Source: Marinifilaceae bacterium
GTDB lineage: Bacteria; Bacteroidota; Bacteroidia; Bacteroidales; Marinifilaceae
DNA: 64,000 nucleotides
Assembly (NCBI GenBank): GCA_025210485.1
Contig: JAOARN010000051.1
Location: forward strand, 27,206-91,205
Reading direction: 5' to 3'
Both the position numbers and the translations under genes were made by a program. The notes under the pieces are model-generated. The model was not told the DNA's origin. It searched no databases and saw nothing but the letters and a program-made list of their open reading frames with translations. This document shows positions 56,413 through 64,000 of this stretch, piece after piece (positions within the stretch are counted from its first letter, which is position 1; each line of letters begins with the position of its first letter).

Positions 56413-59259
56413 TCATTTCGATTTTAATTCATTTTTAAGGAATTTGGCAGTCAAAGACTTTTTACTGCGAATAAGATTTTCAGGCTTCCCCGAAAATAGT
56501 ATTGTACCTCCTTTATCACCTCCTTCGGGTCCTATATCAATAATATGGTCAGCCATTTTTATTACATCCATATTATGCTCAATTACCAAAACAGTATTTC
56601 CTTTATCAACCAACTTATTCAAAACATCCAATAAAACTTTAATATCTTCAAAATGCAATCCTGTTGTTGGTTCATCCAATATATATAAAGTATTCCCTGT
56701 ATCTTTTTTAGCTAATTCAGTTGCAAGTTTGACACGCTGAGACTCTCCCCCTGACAATGTTGTTGATGATTGCCCTAAAGTAATATAACCCAATCCTACT
56801 TCTTGCAACACTTTTAATTTCTTTAAGATATTAGGAAAACTTTCAAAGAATTCGACAGCTTGATTTATGGTTAAGTTCAGTACATCTCCTATAGATTTTC
56901 CTTTATATCTGACCTCCAAAGTTTCACGATTATATCTGCGTCCATCACAATCATCACAGTGCACATACACATCAGGTAGAAAATTCATCTCTACAGTCTT
57001 AAGACCAGCACCCTGACATGTTTCACATCTTCCTCCTTTTACATTAAATGAGAATCGCCCAGCTTTGTATCCTCTGATTTGGGATTCAGGCAATTTTTCA
57101 AATAATTTTCTTATATCTCCAAAAAGATTCGTGTAAGTAGCTGGATTGGATCGCGGCGTTCTACCCAAGGGCGCTTGATTCACTTCCACTACCTTGTCAA
57201 TATTCTTAATTCCATCTATTGAGCCATACTTTAAAGGGTCTTTTACACTTTTGTAGAAATGTTGGGAAAGTATGGGGTGAAGCGTTCCGTTAATCAAACT
57301 AGACTTCCCACTTCCAGATACTCCAGTCACACAAACGAACATTCCCAAAGGAAGCTTTAAGTTAACTTTTTTCAGATTATTCCCTTCACATTTTTTTAGC
57401 TCAATAAACTTAGCATTTCCCTCTCTCCTTTTTTTGGGAACTTCTATTTTTTTAATTCCATTTATATATTCTGAAGTTAAACTTTGTGATTCTATAATTT
57501 CTTTTGGGCTTCCTTGCGCAACGACATTGCCACCATTTTTACCTGCCTTAGGACCTATATCAATAACATAATCAGCAGCACATATCATATCCTTATCATG
57601 CTCAACTACAATTACTGAATTTCCAGAATCCCTCAATTGTTTAAGTGATTTTATCAATCTATCATTATCTCGTTGATGCAGACCAATACTTGGTTCATCT
57701 AAAATATACAATACATTAACCAACTGAGAACCAATCTGAGTAGCCAATCTTATTCTCTGCGATTCACCACCCGAAAGACTTACAGAACTTCTATTTAGAG
57801 AAAGATAATCAAGACCCACGTCCAATAAAAACCCAAGTCGTGAACGTATTTCTTTTAAGATTTCAATAGCTATTTTTTTCTGCTTTTCGTTAAGTTTATC
57901 TTCAATATTTTCAAGCCATTGAGATAATTTACTTAAATTCATTTCAGACAAATCAGCAATGTTTCGATCTGCAATTTTAAAATGTAATGACTCTTTCTTT
58001 AATCGTTGGCCATTGCATACATTACAGGTACTAGTTTTAACAAACTGATCAGCCCATTTTTTTGCTTTTTTCGAACTAGAGCTTGACTCCTGATTGGTAA
58101 TATATTTTATAATACCATCAAAACTCATCATATAATTTGAAGAACTTCCCAATGGAGTGTTCTCAAGTTTAAATGTTTCGTTCGAACCGTGAAGAATTAT
58201 ATGTAAAGCCTCATCTGGAATTGCTTTAACAGGAGTATTTATATCGAAATCATATTTTCTTCCTATAGCTTCGATTTGCCAAAAGATTAAACTATTTTTA
58301 TATTTCCCCAAAGGTAATATACCTCCTTGCTTAATACTCAACTTATCATCTGGTATTATCTTTTGGATATCGATATCCGATACTCTTCCTAATCCCTTAC
58401 AATTAGGACAAGCTCCATGAGGAGAATTGAAGGAAAAATTATGTGGAGCAGGAATATTGTAGGATATGCCTGTACTAGGACACATTAACATTCTACTATA
58501 ATAATTAATCTCACCAGTTGCCACATCATTAATCAAACAGATTCCTTTTCCTTGCTTCATTGCCTGATCAATTGTTTCTTTCAATCTTTTTTTATCGCTA
58601 CCATCAATCTTTAGTTTATCGATTAGTAGTTCAATAGTATGATTCTTATACCTATCTAACTTTAAACCTCTAGTAATTTCAATAATTTCACCATCCACTC
58701 TGGCATGCAAAAAACCTTTTTTCCTATATTGTTCAAAAAGTTCTTTATAGTGTCCCTTTCTACCTTTGACTAAAGGTGAAAGAACATAAATTTTCTTTTC
58801 AGAGTATTTTTCTAGGATTAAATCTAATATCTGATCATCAGTATATCTGATCATTTCCTCACCCGAATTATAAGAATATGCTTTAGCTGCTCTTGCAAAT
58901 AATAATCTAAAAAAATCATACAATTCTGTGGTCGTTCCAACCGTAGATCGGGGATTTTTATTAGTGGTTTTTTGCTCGATAGATATTACTGGACTCAAGC
59001 CTGTAATTTTATCAACATCAGGGCGTTCCATTCCGCCTAAAAATTGTCTAGCATATGCCGAAAATGTTTCAATATAACGTCTTTGCCCCTCTGCGTATAT
59101 TGTATCAAATGCCAAAGAGGATTTCCCACTACCACTCAAACCAGTAATAACAGTAAGCTTGTTTCTAGGAATCTTCACATCTATATTTTTTAGATTATGA
59201 ACTCTAGCTCCAAAAACCTCTATACTGCCATGTTCTATTTTGTCCGATTTACTATGCAT
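56413..59259 (-). CDS. uvrA: Excinuclease ABC subunit A
   Basis: The 948-residue DNA-damage sensor of nucleotide excision repair carries two ABC ATPase modules: Walker A G-L-S-G-S-G-K-S-S near residue 40 and G-V-S-G-S-G-K-S-S near 640. ABC signatures are S-L-S-G-G-E-S-Q-R and T-L-S-G-G-E-S-Q-R. The zinc-binding Cys motifs are intact (C-P-N-C-K-G-L-G with the partner C-N-V-C-N-G, and C-E-T-C-Q-G-A-G with C-D-D-C-D-G). Length is typical. The start at 59259 gives M-H-S-K-S-D-K-I. No uvrB or uvrC is in the window. Confidence 0.97.
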   Translation of the reverse strand: MHSKSDKIEHGSIEVFGARVHNLKNIDVKIPRNKLTVITGLSGSGKSSLAFDTIYAEGQRRYIETFSAYARQFLGGMERPDVDKITGLSPVISIEQKTTNKNPRSTVGTTTELYDFFRLLFARAAKAYSYNSGEEMIRYTDDQILDLILEKYSEKKIYVLSPLVKGRKGHYKELFEQYRKKGFLHARVDGEIIEITRGLKLDRYKNHTIELLIDKLKIDGSDKKRLKETIDQAMKQGKGICLINDVATGEINYYSRMLMCPSTGISYNIPAPHNFSFNSPHGACPNCKGLGRVSDIDIQKIIPDDKLSIKQGGILPLGKYKNSLIFWQIEAIGRKYDFDINTPVKAIPDEALHIILHGSNETFKLENTPLGSSSNYMMSFDGIIKYITNQESSSSSKKAKKWADQFVKTSTCNVCNGQRLKKESLHFKIADRNIADLSEMNLSKLSQWLENIEDKLNEKQKKIAIEILKEIRSRLGFLLDVGLDYLSLNRSSVSLSGGESQRIRLATQIGSQLVNVLYILDEPSIGLHQRDNDRLIKSLKQLRDSGNSVIVVEHDKDMICAADYVIDIGPKAGKNGGNVVAQGSPKEIIESQSLTSEYINGIKKIEVPKKRREGNAKFIELKKCEGNNLKKVNLKLPLGMFVCVTGVSGSGKSSLINGTLHPILSQHFYKSVKDPLKYGSIDGIKNIDKVVEVNQAPLGRTPRSNPATYTNLFGDIRKLFEKLPESQIRGYKAGRFSFNVKGGRCETCQGAGLKTVEMNFLPDVYVHCDDCDGRRYNRETLEVRYKGKSIGDVLNLTINQAVEFFESFPNILKKLKVLQEVGLGYITLGQSSTTLSGGESQRVKLATELAKKDTGNTLYILDEPTTGLHFEDIKVLLDVLNKLVDKGNTVLVIEHNMDVIKMADHIIDIGPEGGDKGGTILFSGKPENLIRSKKSLTAKFLKNELKSK

Positions 59260-59484
59260 ATTATTATCTGTATTTTGCCCTTTATAGCTATTCCTATTCG
59301 ACTTGCTAAATTAATATATTATAGTTCTAGAAAATCATATTAAAGAAAAAATAATAGATTATTTCACAATCAAGTCATCAATAATTCTACGTTTATGTCA
59401 AATACGAATATAACAGCGAACCAAACTATATAATCCACATTCTTTTCCTCTGCTCATACTTTCAGAATATACTACTTCGAGTTA

Positions 59485-59515
59485 TTTCAAATATAATTTT
59501 ACAGACTTAGCTTTG
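59485..59515 (+). promoter_or_regulatory. Candidate promoter of the small lipoprotein pair
   Basis: TTTC-N19-TAGCTTTG has a perfect -7 octamer, one mismatch in the -33 box and ideal spacing. The predicted start is near 59522, 35 nt before the ATG at 59557. Confidence 0.6.
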
Positions 59516-59556
59516 AACCGATTTTATAATATTAACTATTGATAAAAACAAAAAAA

Positions 59557-60093
59557 ATGAAACACATTATTAACTTCTCGATCGTAACAATATTTATATC
59601 ATTTTTTTTTGCAAGTTGTAGCAAAGATAAAGGGAATAAAAATTCAGTTTCATATATCTCAATAAATGGGGAAAAACACAGTTTATCCAGCGGTTTCTAT
59701 ACTGTAAGTGAAAAAGATGACCCTAGAGATATAACAATAAGACTATGTTCCACTGGTTTTAAGTTATATGAAGAAGATGGCAACTTTGATAAACTAAAGG
59801 GAAAAGGATGTATAGTAATATTCGGAATATATAGCCAAGAGAAAAACAATATTTCATTAGGAAACTATATTCATCATTCTAATTATGGGGATAATTTAAA
59901 CGAAGACTATTATTACTATGCAGAGACAGGGATCGGTGTTTCATCCGAATCTAAAGTTGGCTCATTTTATAGCCTAGAAGGCGATGATCTATATATTAAT
60001 AGAAATGGCAATGAATACGAGATTTCACTTACCGATACAAAAAACGACATTAAGATATATTATAAAGGTAGTTTAGACAGGTATACCGACTAA
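59557..60093 (+). CDS. Small lipoprotein of unknown function
   Basis: The roughly 178-residue protein has a lipoprotein signal (F-F-A-S-C-S-K-D-K) and a beta-rich body containing Y-I-S-I-N-G-E-K-H and several Tyr clusters. I do not recognise the family. The ATG at 59557 (M-K-H-I-I-N-F) gives a standard signal peptide; a TTG 18 bp upstream is less likely. It is followed after 37 bp by another small lipoprotein gene and preceded by a good promoter candidate, so the two form a likely operon. Confidence 0.75.
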   Translation: MKHIINFSIVTIFISFFFASCSKDKGNKNSVSYISINGEKHSLSSGFYTVSEKDDPRDITIRLCSTGFKLYEEDGNFDKLKGKGCIVIFGIYSQEKNNISLGNYIHHSNYGDNLNEDYYYYAETGIGVSSESKVGSFYSLEGDDLYINRNGNEYEISLTDTKNDIKIYYKGSLDRYTD

Positions 60094-60130
60094 ATATTAA
60101 ACATCATATAATACTAAGAAAACACAAATC

Positions 60131-60499
60131 ATGAAAAATTTATTATTCACTTTAATTATAGGACTAACAATTATATCTTGCTCAAAATCGGATGATGACA
60201 AGAAAACATACGGAATTTATGGAAACTGGAAAGGAACATTCAATGGAGGAGATAGTGGTTCCTGGGTGGCAGTATTTCATGAAGACGGGAATGTTACTGG
60301 AAGTGCCAATTCCAAAAACACAGATTCAATGCTAGATTTAGAAGGAAGCATTAATGAGGATGGTGAGTTTAATGCTACAATAGGTAACTCATCAACAGGA
60401 GCAGAATTTAAGGGGAAAATCTCTGGAAACAAAATATCTGGGAAATGGACAAATGAATATTATGAAATATCTGGTGATTTTGAAGGAAAACATCAATAA
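60131..60499 (+). CDS. Small lipoprotein, Gly-rich beta-barrel-like domain
   Basis: The 122-residue protein has a lipobox (T-I-I-S-C-S-K-S-D-D-D) and a body of short strands rich in Gly, Ser and Asn: G-N-W-K-G-T-F-N-G-G, G-N-V-T-G-S-A-N-S, F-K-G-K-I-S-G-N-K-I-S-G-K-W and I-S-G-D-F-E-G. The repeating G-x-(I/F)-x-G rhythm suggests a small antiparallel beta-barrel, lipocalin-like, with no catalytic motif. Function unknown. It is second in the lipoprotein pair and ends at a strong terminator. Confidence 0.75.
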   Translation: MKNLLFTLIIGLTIISCSKSDDDKKTYGIYGNWKGTFNGGDSGSWVAVFHEDGNVTGSANSKNTDSMLDLEGSINEDGEFNATIGNSSTGAEFKGKISGNKISGKWTNEYYEISGDFEGKHQ

Positions 60500-60523
60500 A
60501 TAAAAACTTATATTAATTTAGAG

Positions 60524-60555
60524 AAATAAAGCTTATAGATTTATAAGCTTTATTT
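60524..60555. terminator. Perfect hairpin terminator after the lipoprotein pair
   Basis: The 14-bp stem aaataaagcttata (60524-60537) pairs with 60542-60555 over a 4-nt loop. It is A-rich on the left and T-rich on the right, so it may act in both directions. Confidence 0.85.
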
Positions 60556-60711
60556 TCTTATACACCCTCGACAAGGATTTTAAACAGTCTTATTTCTAAT
60601 AGGAGTATAATTTTAAAACAGTCTATTATTTTTCATAAAAAGAAACTAAATAAATGAAATTTAAAATATATTTTGGTTTAAATATCAAAACTGTAAATCA
60701 AAATATTATAT

Positions 60712-63021
60712 CTACAGTACTTTCACAGAATCATTAATATTTTTTCTTTTTTTTTGGAATCTTTTACAAGCGTTGATTAAATCATACATAATTTTGACCA
60801 AATCTCCACTTTTAGCAGCTGACTTTAATCCTTCACAGTCTAATAAAACAGAACATTCAGAACTCGGATGTATAGATGTTAAAAAAAAATCTGTTATATC
60901 ATATCCTATTGATTCTACATGTCTTAACTGAGGAATTATTTTTTTATATTCTTCCAGTATATATTGATATTTTCCCATAATAATTTTGTGTTTATCACTG
61001 TATGGGCAATAACTGTTATCATATCCTTTTGTATTATCACCTAAATCATTATTAAAAAAAAATCTATATCCTTTTGATTCCAAGCATTTTATTTTTTGCG
61101 GACTTAGCTTTAATCTTATCTTTTGATTTAATACTTCGCCTGTAGCGGCATTTATTTTATACTTGGAATAATATTCAAAAGATTTTTTACTCCCCTCTTT
61201 TATTTTTTCTAAAATTTCAACTAATTCGTCTTCTTTCATTTTTATACTATAAAATATCTTATTATATATCTGTAAAAATTCTTCCTTTTCTGTTTTATCC
61301 AGCATTATCTTTTCAATCATCCTAAAATACCTATAGATTTCAAATCCCCTATTTATATATCGTTTAATAAGCCTAGGGTAAACAGAATGCTCATTATAAT
61401 ACATTACATAATTATCAACATATGACCACAACTTTTCAATACCAGTACCATAAACAAAATTATAATTATTACCCACACCGATTCTTAATGATTGAATACA
61501 AGATTGGCACTTTGTTAATCCTTGCCAATTATTTGGATTATAACTATCTAAGCTATCCCATATGACATTGCATCCCATATCCACAGATATATTCTTAATT
61601 CCCAATATAATTGAAAGAACATTCTTAGCATATGAAAAACCTTTCTGTTCAATCTCTTCTTCTATAATTGCAGCAATATTTCTCATTAAGTATGTTTTTA
61701 CACAATCATCAAAAACCACATTATCTTTTAATGAAAGTATATTATTATCGATATAGCTTTGCCCCATTTTATATACAAAAGATAAGTCAACTATATTTAG
61801 TTTCTGAAGCCAGAATAAATCTTTACATGATAATTCTGTAAGAGATGAAACATCAATATCCCTATTCAGTACCAAATATACAACACTATAATCTTTATCC
61901 GTAATATTGAACTTTTCCCTATTTTTAACTTTCCCTTCAATATTTTTGATAAACTCTTTTTTCAAATCATCATTTTCTTCTTTCAGTTCTTCTTCGGACT
62001 GCTCAGAATTAGAAAGATTTCTTATATAGTCTGATATATTAGTAAATCCATATCTGGATTGATATTCTGATTTACTCTTGAATGGAATAAAGGAATTATC
62101 ACTACCACTAAGCCATGTGAAGAAAACTGAATCCTTTAGTTTTAAAACAGAATCACTTGAGTTAGGATCTTCATCGTAAGCTAAATCTTTACCGATTTCA
62201 TCAAATTCCTTTTCACTATATTCAGAATTCTTCCTAATATTGTCACCTCCTTTAAAAATATTTTGATTGATTCTATTTATAGAGGCACCGTAAATAGAAT
62301 CAAACAAAATAATTATGTTCTCGTCTGAAGCATCTTCAACATAATCATTTCCCTGTGCTCTTTCTGACATAATCTTAAAAAAACTATCAAGCCCGTCAAT
62401 ATCAGAAATCATAATATATCCATTTTGAAGCAAATCAAGCACATCTTCTATATCTGCGAAAAATTGAATCGCATCATCATCTTTACTAGTAGATTCAACA
62501 CCAAATTCACTCTCTTTTGGTAAGTTTATATTCTGTATTTTAATAATTTCAAAAAAAACACATAATCTTTTTAGTGTAGTATTAATCTCAATGTTTTGAT
62601 CTAAATAATTGCCTTTATAAAATTCAAGTTTGTAATTCACATAGTAATAATCCAAAAGCTCATTTTGATATTGTAGCTTAGATAAACCTAGCAATACATC
62701 AATAATAAAACTAGAGAAATTAGAGCCGCCTTTAATAAGCTCTTTCAAGTAATTAAAATATATTTGAGACTCTTCTTCAACTAAATTATTTTTAAAATAT
62801 TCCCTTAAATAATCTATAATAAAAAAATAAGAATAGGTCTCTACTTTATTTCCTGTCGAGATATTTATATAACCATACTTTTTATTTCTCTGATGCTCTA
62901 AATTAAAACCCCTATCCTCTCCAGTATCTTTTATCCATTCAAATAAGCTATTAAACTTATCTTCCATAGAATACTGATTATTTAATGATATTTCTGATTC
63001 TTGTTTCTTCTCAAGCTGCAT
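60712..63021 (-). CDS. 769-residue orphan protein next to the tRNA array
   Basis: I do not recognise this protein. It is hydrophilic, with no signal peptide or membrane helix, rich in Asp, Glu, Lys, Ile, Tyr and Asn, and mostly helical by pattern. An acidic coiled segment (E-E-E-L-K-E-E-N-D-D-L-K-K-E) lies in the middle. Cysteines cluster in the second half (K-C-Q-S-C; S-Y-C-P-Y; S-S-E-C-S-V-L-L-D-C), so a metal site is possible. The ATG at 63021 is the first codon of the open frame region and is plausible. It stands alone, between a terminator on one side and the tRNA promoter region on the other. Location beside tRNA genes and lack of recognisable relatives fit an acquired accessory gene; no integrase or repeats confirm it. 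Confidence 0.75.
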   Translation of the reverse strand: MQLEKKQESEISLNNQYSMEDKFNSLFEWIKDTGEDRGFNLEHQRNKKYGYINISTGNKVETYSYFFIIDYLREYFKNNLVEEESQIYFNYLKELIKGGSNFSSFIIDVLLGLSKLQYQNELLDYYYVNYKLEFYKGNYLDQNIEINTTLKRLCVFFEIIKIQNINLPKESEFGVESTSKDDDAIQFFADIEDVLDLLQNGYIMISDIDGLDSFFKIMSERAQGNDYVEDASDENIIILFDSIYGASINRINQNIFKGGDNIRKNSEYSEKEFDEIGKDLAYDEDPNSSDSVLKLKDSVFFTWLSGSDNSFIPFKSKSEYQSRYGFTNISDYIRNLSNSEQSEEELKEENDDLKKEFIKNIEGKVKNREKFNITDKDYSVVYLVLNRDIDVSSLTELSCKDLFWLQKLNIVDLSFVYKMGQSYIDNNILSLKDNVVFDDCVKTYLMRNIAAIIEEEIEQKGFSYAKNVLSIILGIKNISVDMGCNVIWDSLDSYNPNNWQGLTKCQSCIQSLRIGVGNNYNFVYGTGIEKLWSYVDNYVMYYNEHSVYPRLIKRYINRGFEIYRYFRMIEKIMLDKTEKEEFLQIYNKIFYSIKMKEDELVEILEKIKEGSKKSFEYYSKYKINAATGEVLNQKIRLKLSPQKIKCLESKGYRFFFNNDLGDNTKGYDNSYCPYSDKHKIIMGKYQYILEEYKKIIPQLRHVESIGYDITDFFLTSIHPSSECSVLLDCEGLKSAAKSGDLVKIMYDLINACKRFQKKRKNINDSVKVL

Positions 63022-63364
63022 ATATAAAACCTAAAAGTGAATATAAACCAAGATAGCTATAAAAAGAAAAATATGATTTTCTCAATAGATGAAACAAATC
63101 ATTTATTTGAGAAAAGAAGAGTATTTTCAATGCTATCTTTAAAATATGATAATAAATAATAATCAATTCGAGCATAAAATTTAGAAATTCGAGCTTGATA
63201 AAATACCAGAATTAAAAGCATAAATGGATGTAATTTGAAACTTTCGAAAAAAAACATATTTTTTTTCGAAAAAAAACACAAGCTCTAAAATATACATTTC
63301 TAAAAGATTAAGAATATTTATAAAAAAAAGTTGCAAAAAAAACAGTGTTTTTTTCATATTTTGT
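63022..63364. other. Phased A/T-tract region upstream of the tRNA promoter
   Basis: It contains ttcgaaaaaaaa-cata-ttttttttcgaa (12-4-12 inverted repeat, 63243-63270), further A-runs at 63269-63276 and 63322-63329, and A8/T8-type arms (63336-63354). Direct repeats of aattcgagc occur at about 63166 and 63187. Such A-tracts bend DNA and can act as UP-like elements for tRNA promoters. No gene. Confidence 0.5.
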
Positions 63365-63395
63365 TTTGCAGATCTAAAAAATGCCTTTATATTTG
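63365..63395 (+). promoter_or_regulatory. Consensus promoter of the tRNA array
   Basis: TTTG (63365-63368), 19 bp, then TATATTTG (63388-63395) is an exact match to the Bacteroidota housekeeping consensus. It lies 39 bp upstream of the first tRNA-Gly. Confidence 0.88.
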
Positions 63396-63434
63396 CAGCG
63401 TCTTAATCAGAAACACGCATTCTAAAAGACATTT

Positions 63435-63507
63435 GCGAGAATAGCTCAGTTGGTAGAGCACAACCTTGCCAAGGTTGGGGTCGCGAGTTCGAGTCTCGTT
63501 TCTCGCT
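63435..63507 (+). tRNA. tRNA-Gly (GCC), copy 1
   Basis: 73 nt with acceptor gcgagaa/ttctcgc, anticodon stem caacc/ggttg and loop TTGCCAA. CCA is not encoded. It is identical to copies 2 and 3. Confidence 0.97.
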
Positions 63508-63518
63508 CAAAAGTATCC

Positions 63519-63603
63519 GCCCGGGTGGTGGAATTGGTAGACACGCTGGACTTAAAATCCAGTGGCCATTGTGGTCGTGCGGGTTCAAGTCCCGCCCCGG
63601 GTA
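63519..63603 (+). tRNA. tRNA-Leu (TAA), copy 1
   Basis: 85 nt, class II with long variable arm, acceptor gcccggg/cccgggt (first pair G-U), anticodon loop CTTAAAA. CCA is not encoded. It differs from copy 2 by one base in the variable arm (ggtcg vs ggccg). Confidence 0.97.
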
Positions 63604-63656
63604 CTTTTAAGCTTTGAAATATTAAAATTTCAAGTTCTTTGATTCTGATGATAAAT

Positions 63657-63729
63657 GCGAGAATAGCTCAGTTGGTAGAGCACAACCTTGCCAAGGTTGG
63701 GGTCGCGAGTTCGAGTCTCGTTTCTCGCT
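63657..63729 (+). tRNA. tRNA-Gly (GCC), copy 2
   Basis: Identical to copy 1 over all 73 nt, exactly 222 bp downstream of it. Confidence 0.97.
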
Positions 63730-63739
63730 CCAAGTATCT

Positions 63740-63824
63740 GCCCGGGTGGTGGAATTGGTAGACACGCTGGACTTAAAATCCAGTGGCCATTGTGGCCGTG
63801 CGGGTTCAAGTCCCGCCCCGGGTA
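63740..63824 (+). tRNA. tRNA-Leu (TAA), copy 2
   Basis: 85 nt. Same fold and anticodon as copy 1, with the variable-arm change t to c. The Gly-Leu spacer is 10 nt, against 11 in units 1 and 3. Confidence 0.97.
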
Positions 63825-63878
63825 CTTTTAAGCTTTAAGTTAGTTTAAAAACATACTTTATTTTATTGAAATTTTAAT

Positions 63879-63951
63879 GCGAGAATAGCTCAGTTGGTAG
63901 AGCACAACCTTGCCAAGGTTGGGGTCGCGAGTTCGAGTCTCGTTTCTCGCT
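63879..63951 (+). tRNA. tRNA-Gly (GCC), copy 3
   Basis: Identical to copies 1 and 2, again exactly 222 bp downstream of the previous copy. Confidence 0.97.
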
Positions 63952-63962
63952 CAAAAGTATCC

Positions 63963-64000
63963 GCCCGGGTGGTGGAATTGGTAGACACGCTGGACTTAAA
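63963..64000 (+). tRNA. tRNA-Leu (TAA), copy 3, cut by the window edge
   Basis: The first 38 nt, through the anticodon, match copies 1 and 2. The rest lies beyond the window. Confidence 0.93.

Larger units (their letters stand above)
63435..64000 (+). repeat. Tandem Gly-Leu tRNA array, 222-bp period
   Basis: Three units (the third incomplete), each tRNA-Gly, 10-11 nt, tRNA-Leu, then 53-54 nt. tRNAs are kept nearly identical. The unit-to-unit spacers share only the first bases after tRNA-Leu (acttttaagcttt) and the bases just before the next tRNA-Gly. The array continues past the window. Confidence 0.92.

Noticed and set aside
60712..63021. Integrative element at the tRNA genes
   Set aside because: No integrase, direct-repeat attachment site or tRNA fragment is visible inside the window.
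63403..63588. 61-residue minus-strand ORF
   Set aside because: It lies across two tRNA genes and is antisense to them.
63435..64000. CRISPR-like pattern of repeats with spacers
   Set aside because: The repeats are complete tRNA genes with full cloverleaf features, and the spacing is duplication of a two-gene unit.

Overview
The window is a strongly AT-rich chromosomal segment of a Bacteroidota bacterium. Evidence: two SusC/SusD outer-membrane uptake pairs, an ECF sigma/FecR pair feeding one of them, two DUF5117-type zinc metalloproteases, many lipoproteins with a Cys lipobox followed by Asp/Lys, near absence of Shine-Dalgarno sequences, and promoters of the Bacteroidota type (TTTG-N19-TAnnTTTG). 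A marine, fermentative Marinilabiliales-like organism would fit, but that rank is a guess. The window opens inside a PBP2 gene and closes inside a tRNA-Leu gene. I saw no IS element, prophage, rRNA or CRISPR array.

Layout. 1-3.3 kb: PBP2, RodA and an L,D-transpeptidase (cell-wall elongation). 3.3-14 kb, minus strand: a self-contained regulated uptake locus (ECF sigma, FecR anti-sigma, STN-bearing SusC, SusD, a lipoprotein that resembles a zinc peptidase but has lost HExxH, then a metzincin-like protease). 14.3-18.4 kb, plus: etfB, etfA and an acyl-CoA dehydrogenase behind a clear promoter, with codon use typical of high expression. 18.4-20.7 kb, minus: pgi and an orphan LytTR response regulator. 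20.8-29.7 kb, minus: a second metalloprotease, then SusC, SusD and a lipoprotein. The two SusCD/metalloprotease sets look like paralogous systems, probably for peptide or protein-derived substrates, and they flank the Etf/dehydrogenase operon.

30-36.4 kb: a lipoprotein with SxDGxxW repeats (plus), then a minus-strand four-gene cluster (membrane-anchored unknown, TPR/YaiO-type barrel, HEAT-repeat membrane protein, processive GT2 synthase) that looks like a synthase-dependent exopolysaccharide export system. 36.7-40.3 kb: two M16-family proteins, both with degenerate zinc sites, one fused to a LolA-like domain. 40.7-59.3 kb is mostly housekeeping: DUF493 protein, recG, prfC, class III cyclase, DivIC/FtsB-like protein, surface lipoprotein, truA, mutS2, mscS-type channel, alaS, thioesterase, uvrA. 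59.5-63 kb: two small lipoproteins and a 769-residue orphan. The end (63.4-64 kb) is a tRNA-Gly(GCC)/tRNA-Leu(UAA) tandem array with an exact 222-bp period behind a textbook promoter.

Convergent gene pairs are separated by strong bidirectional hairpin terminators. Candidates for less-described biology are the paired SusCD-metalloprotease systems, the YaiO/HEAT/GT2 export cluster, three enzyme-dead-looking peptidase homologues, alternating hairpins between the mscS-type gene and alaS, and the tRNA array.
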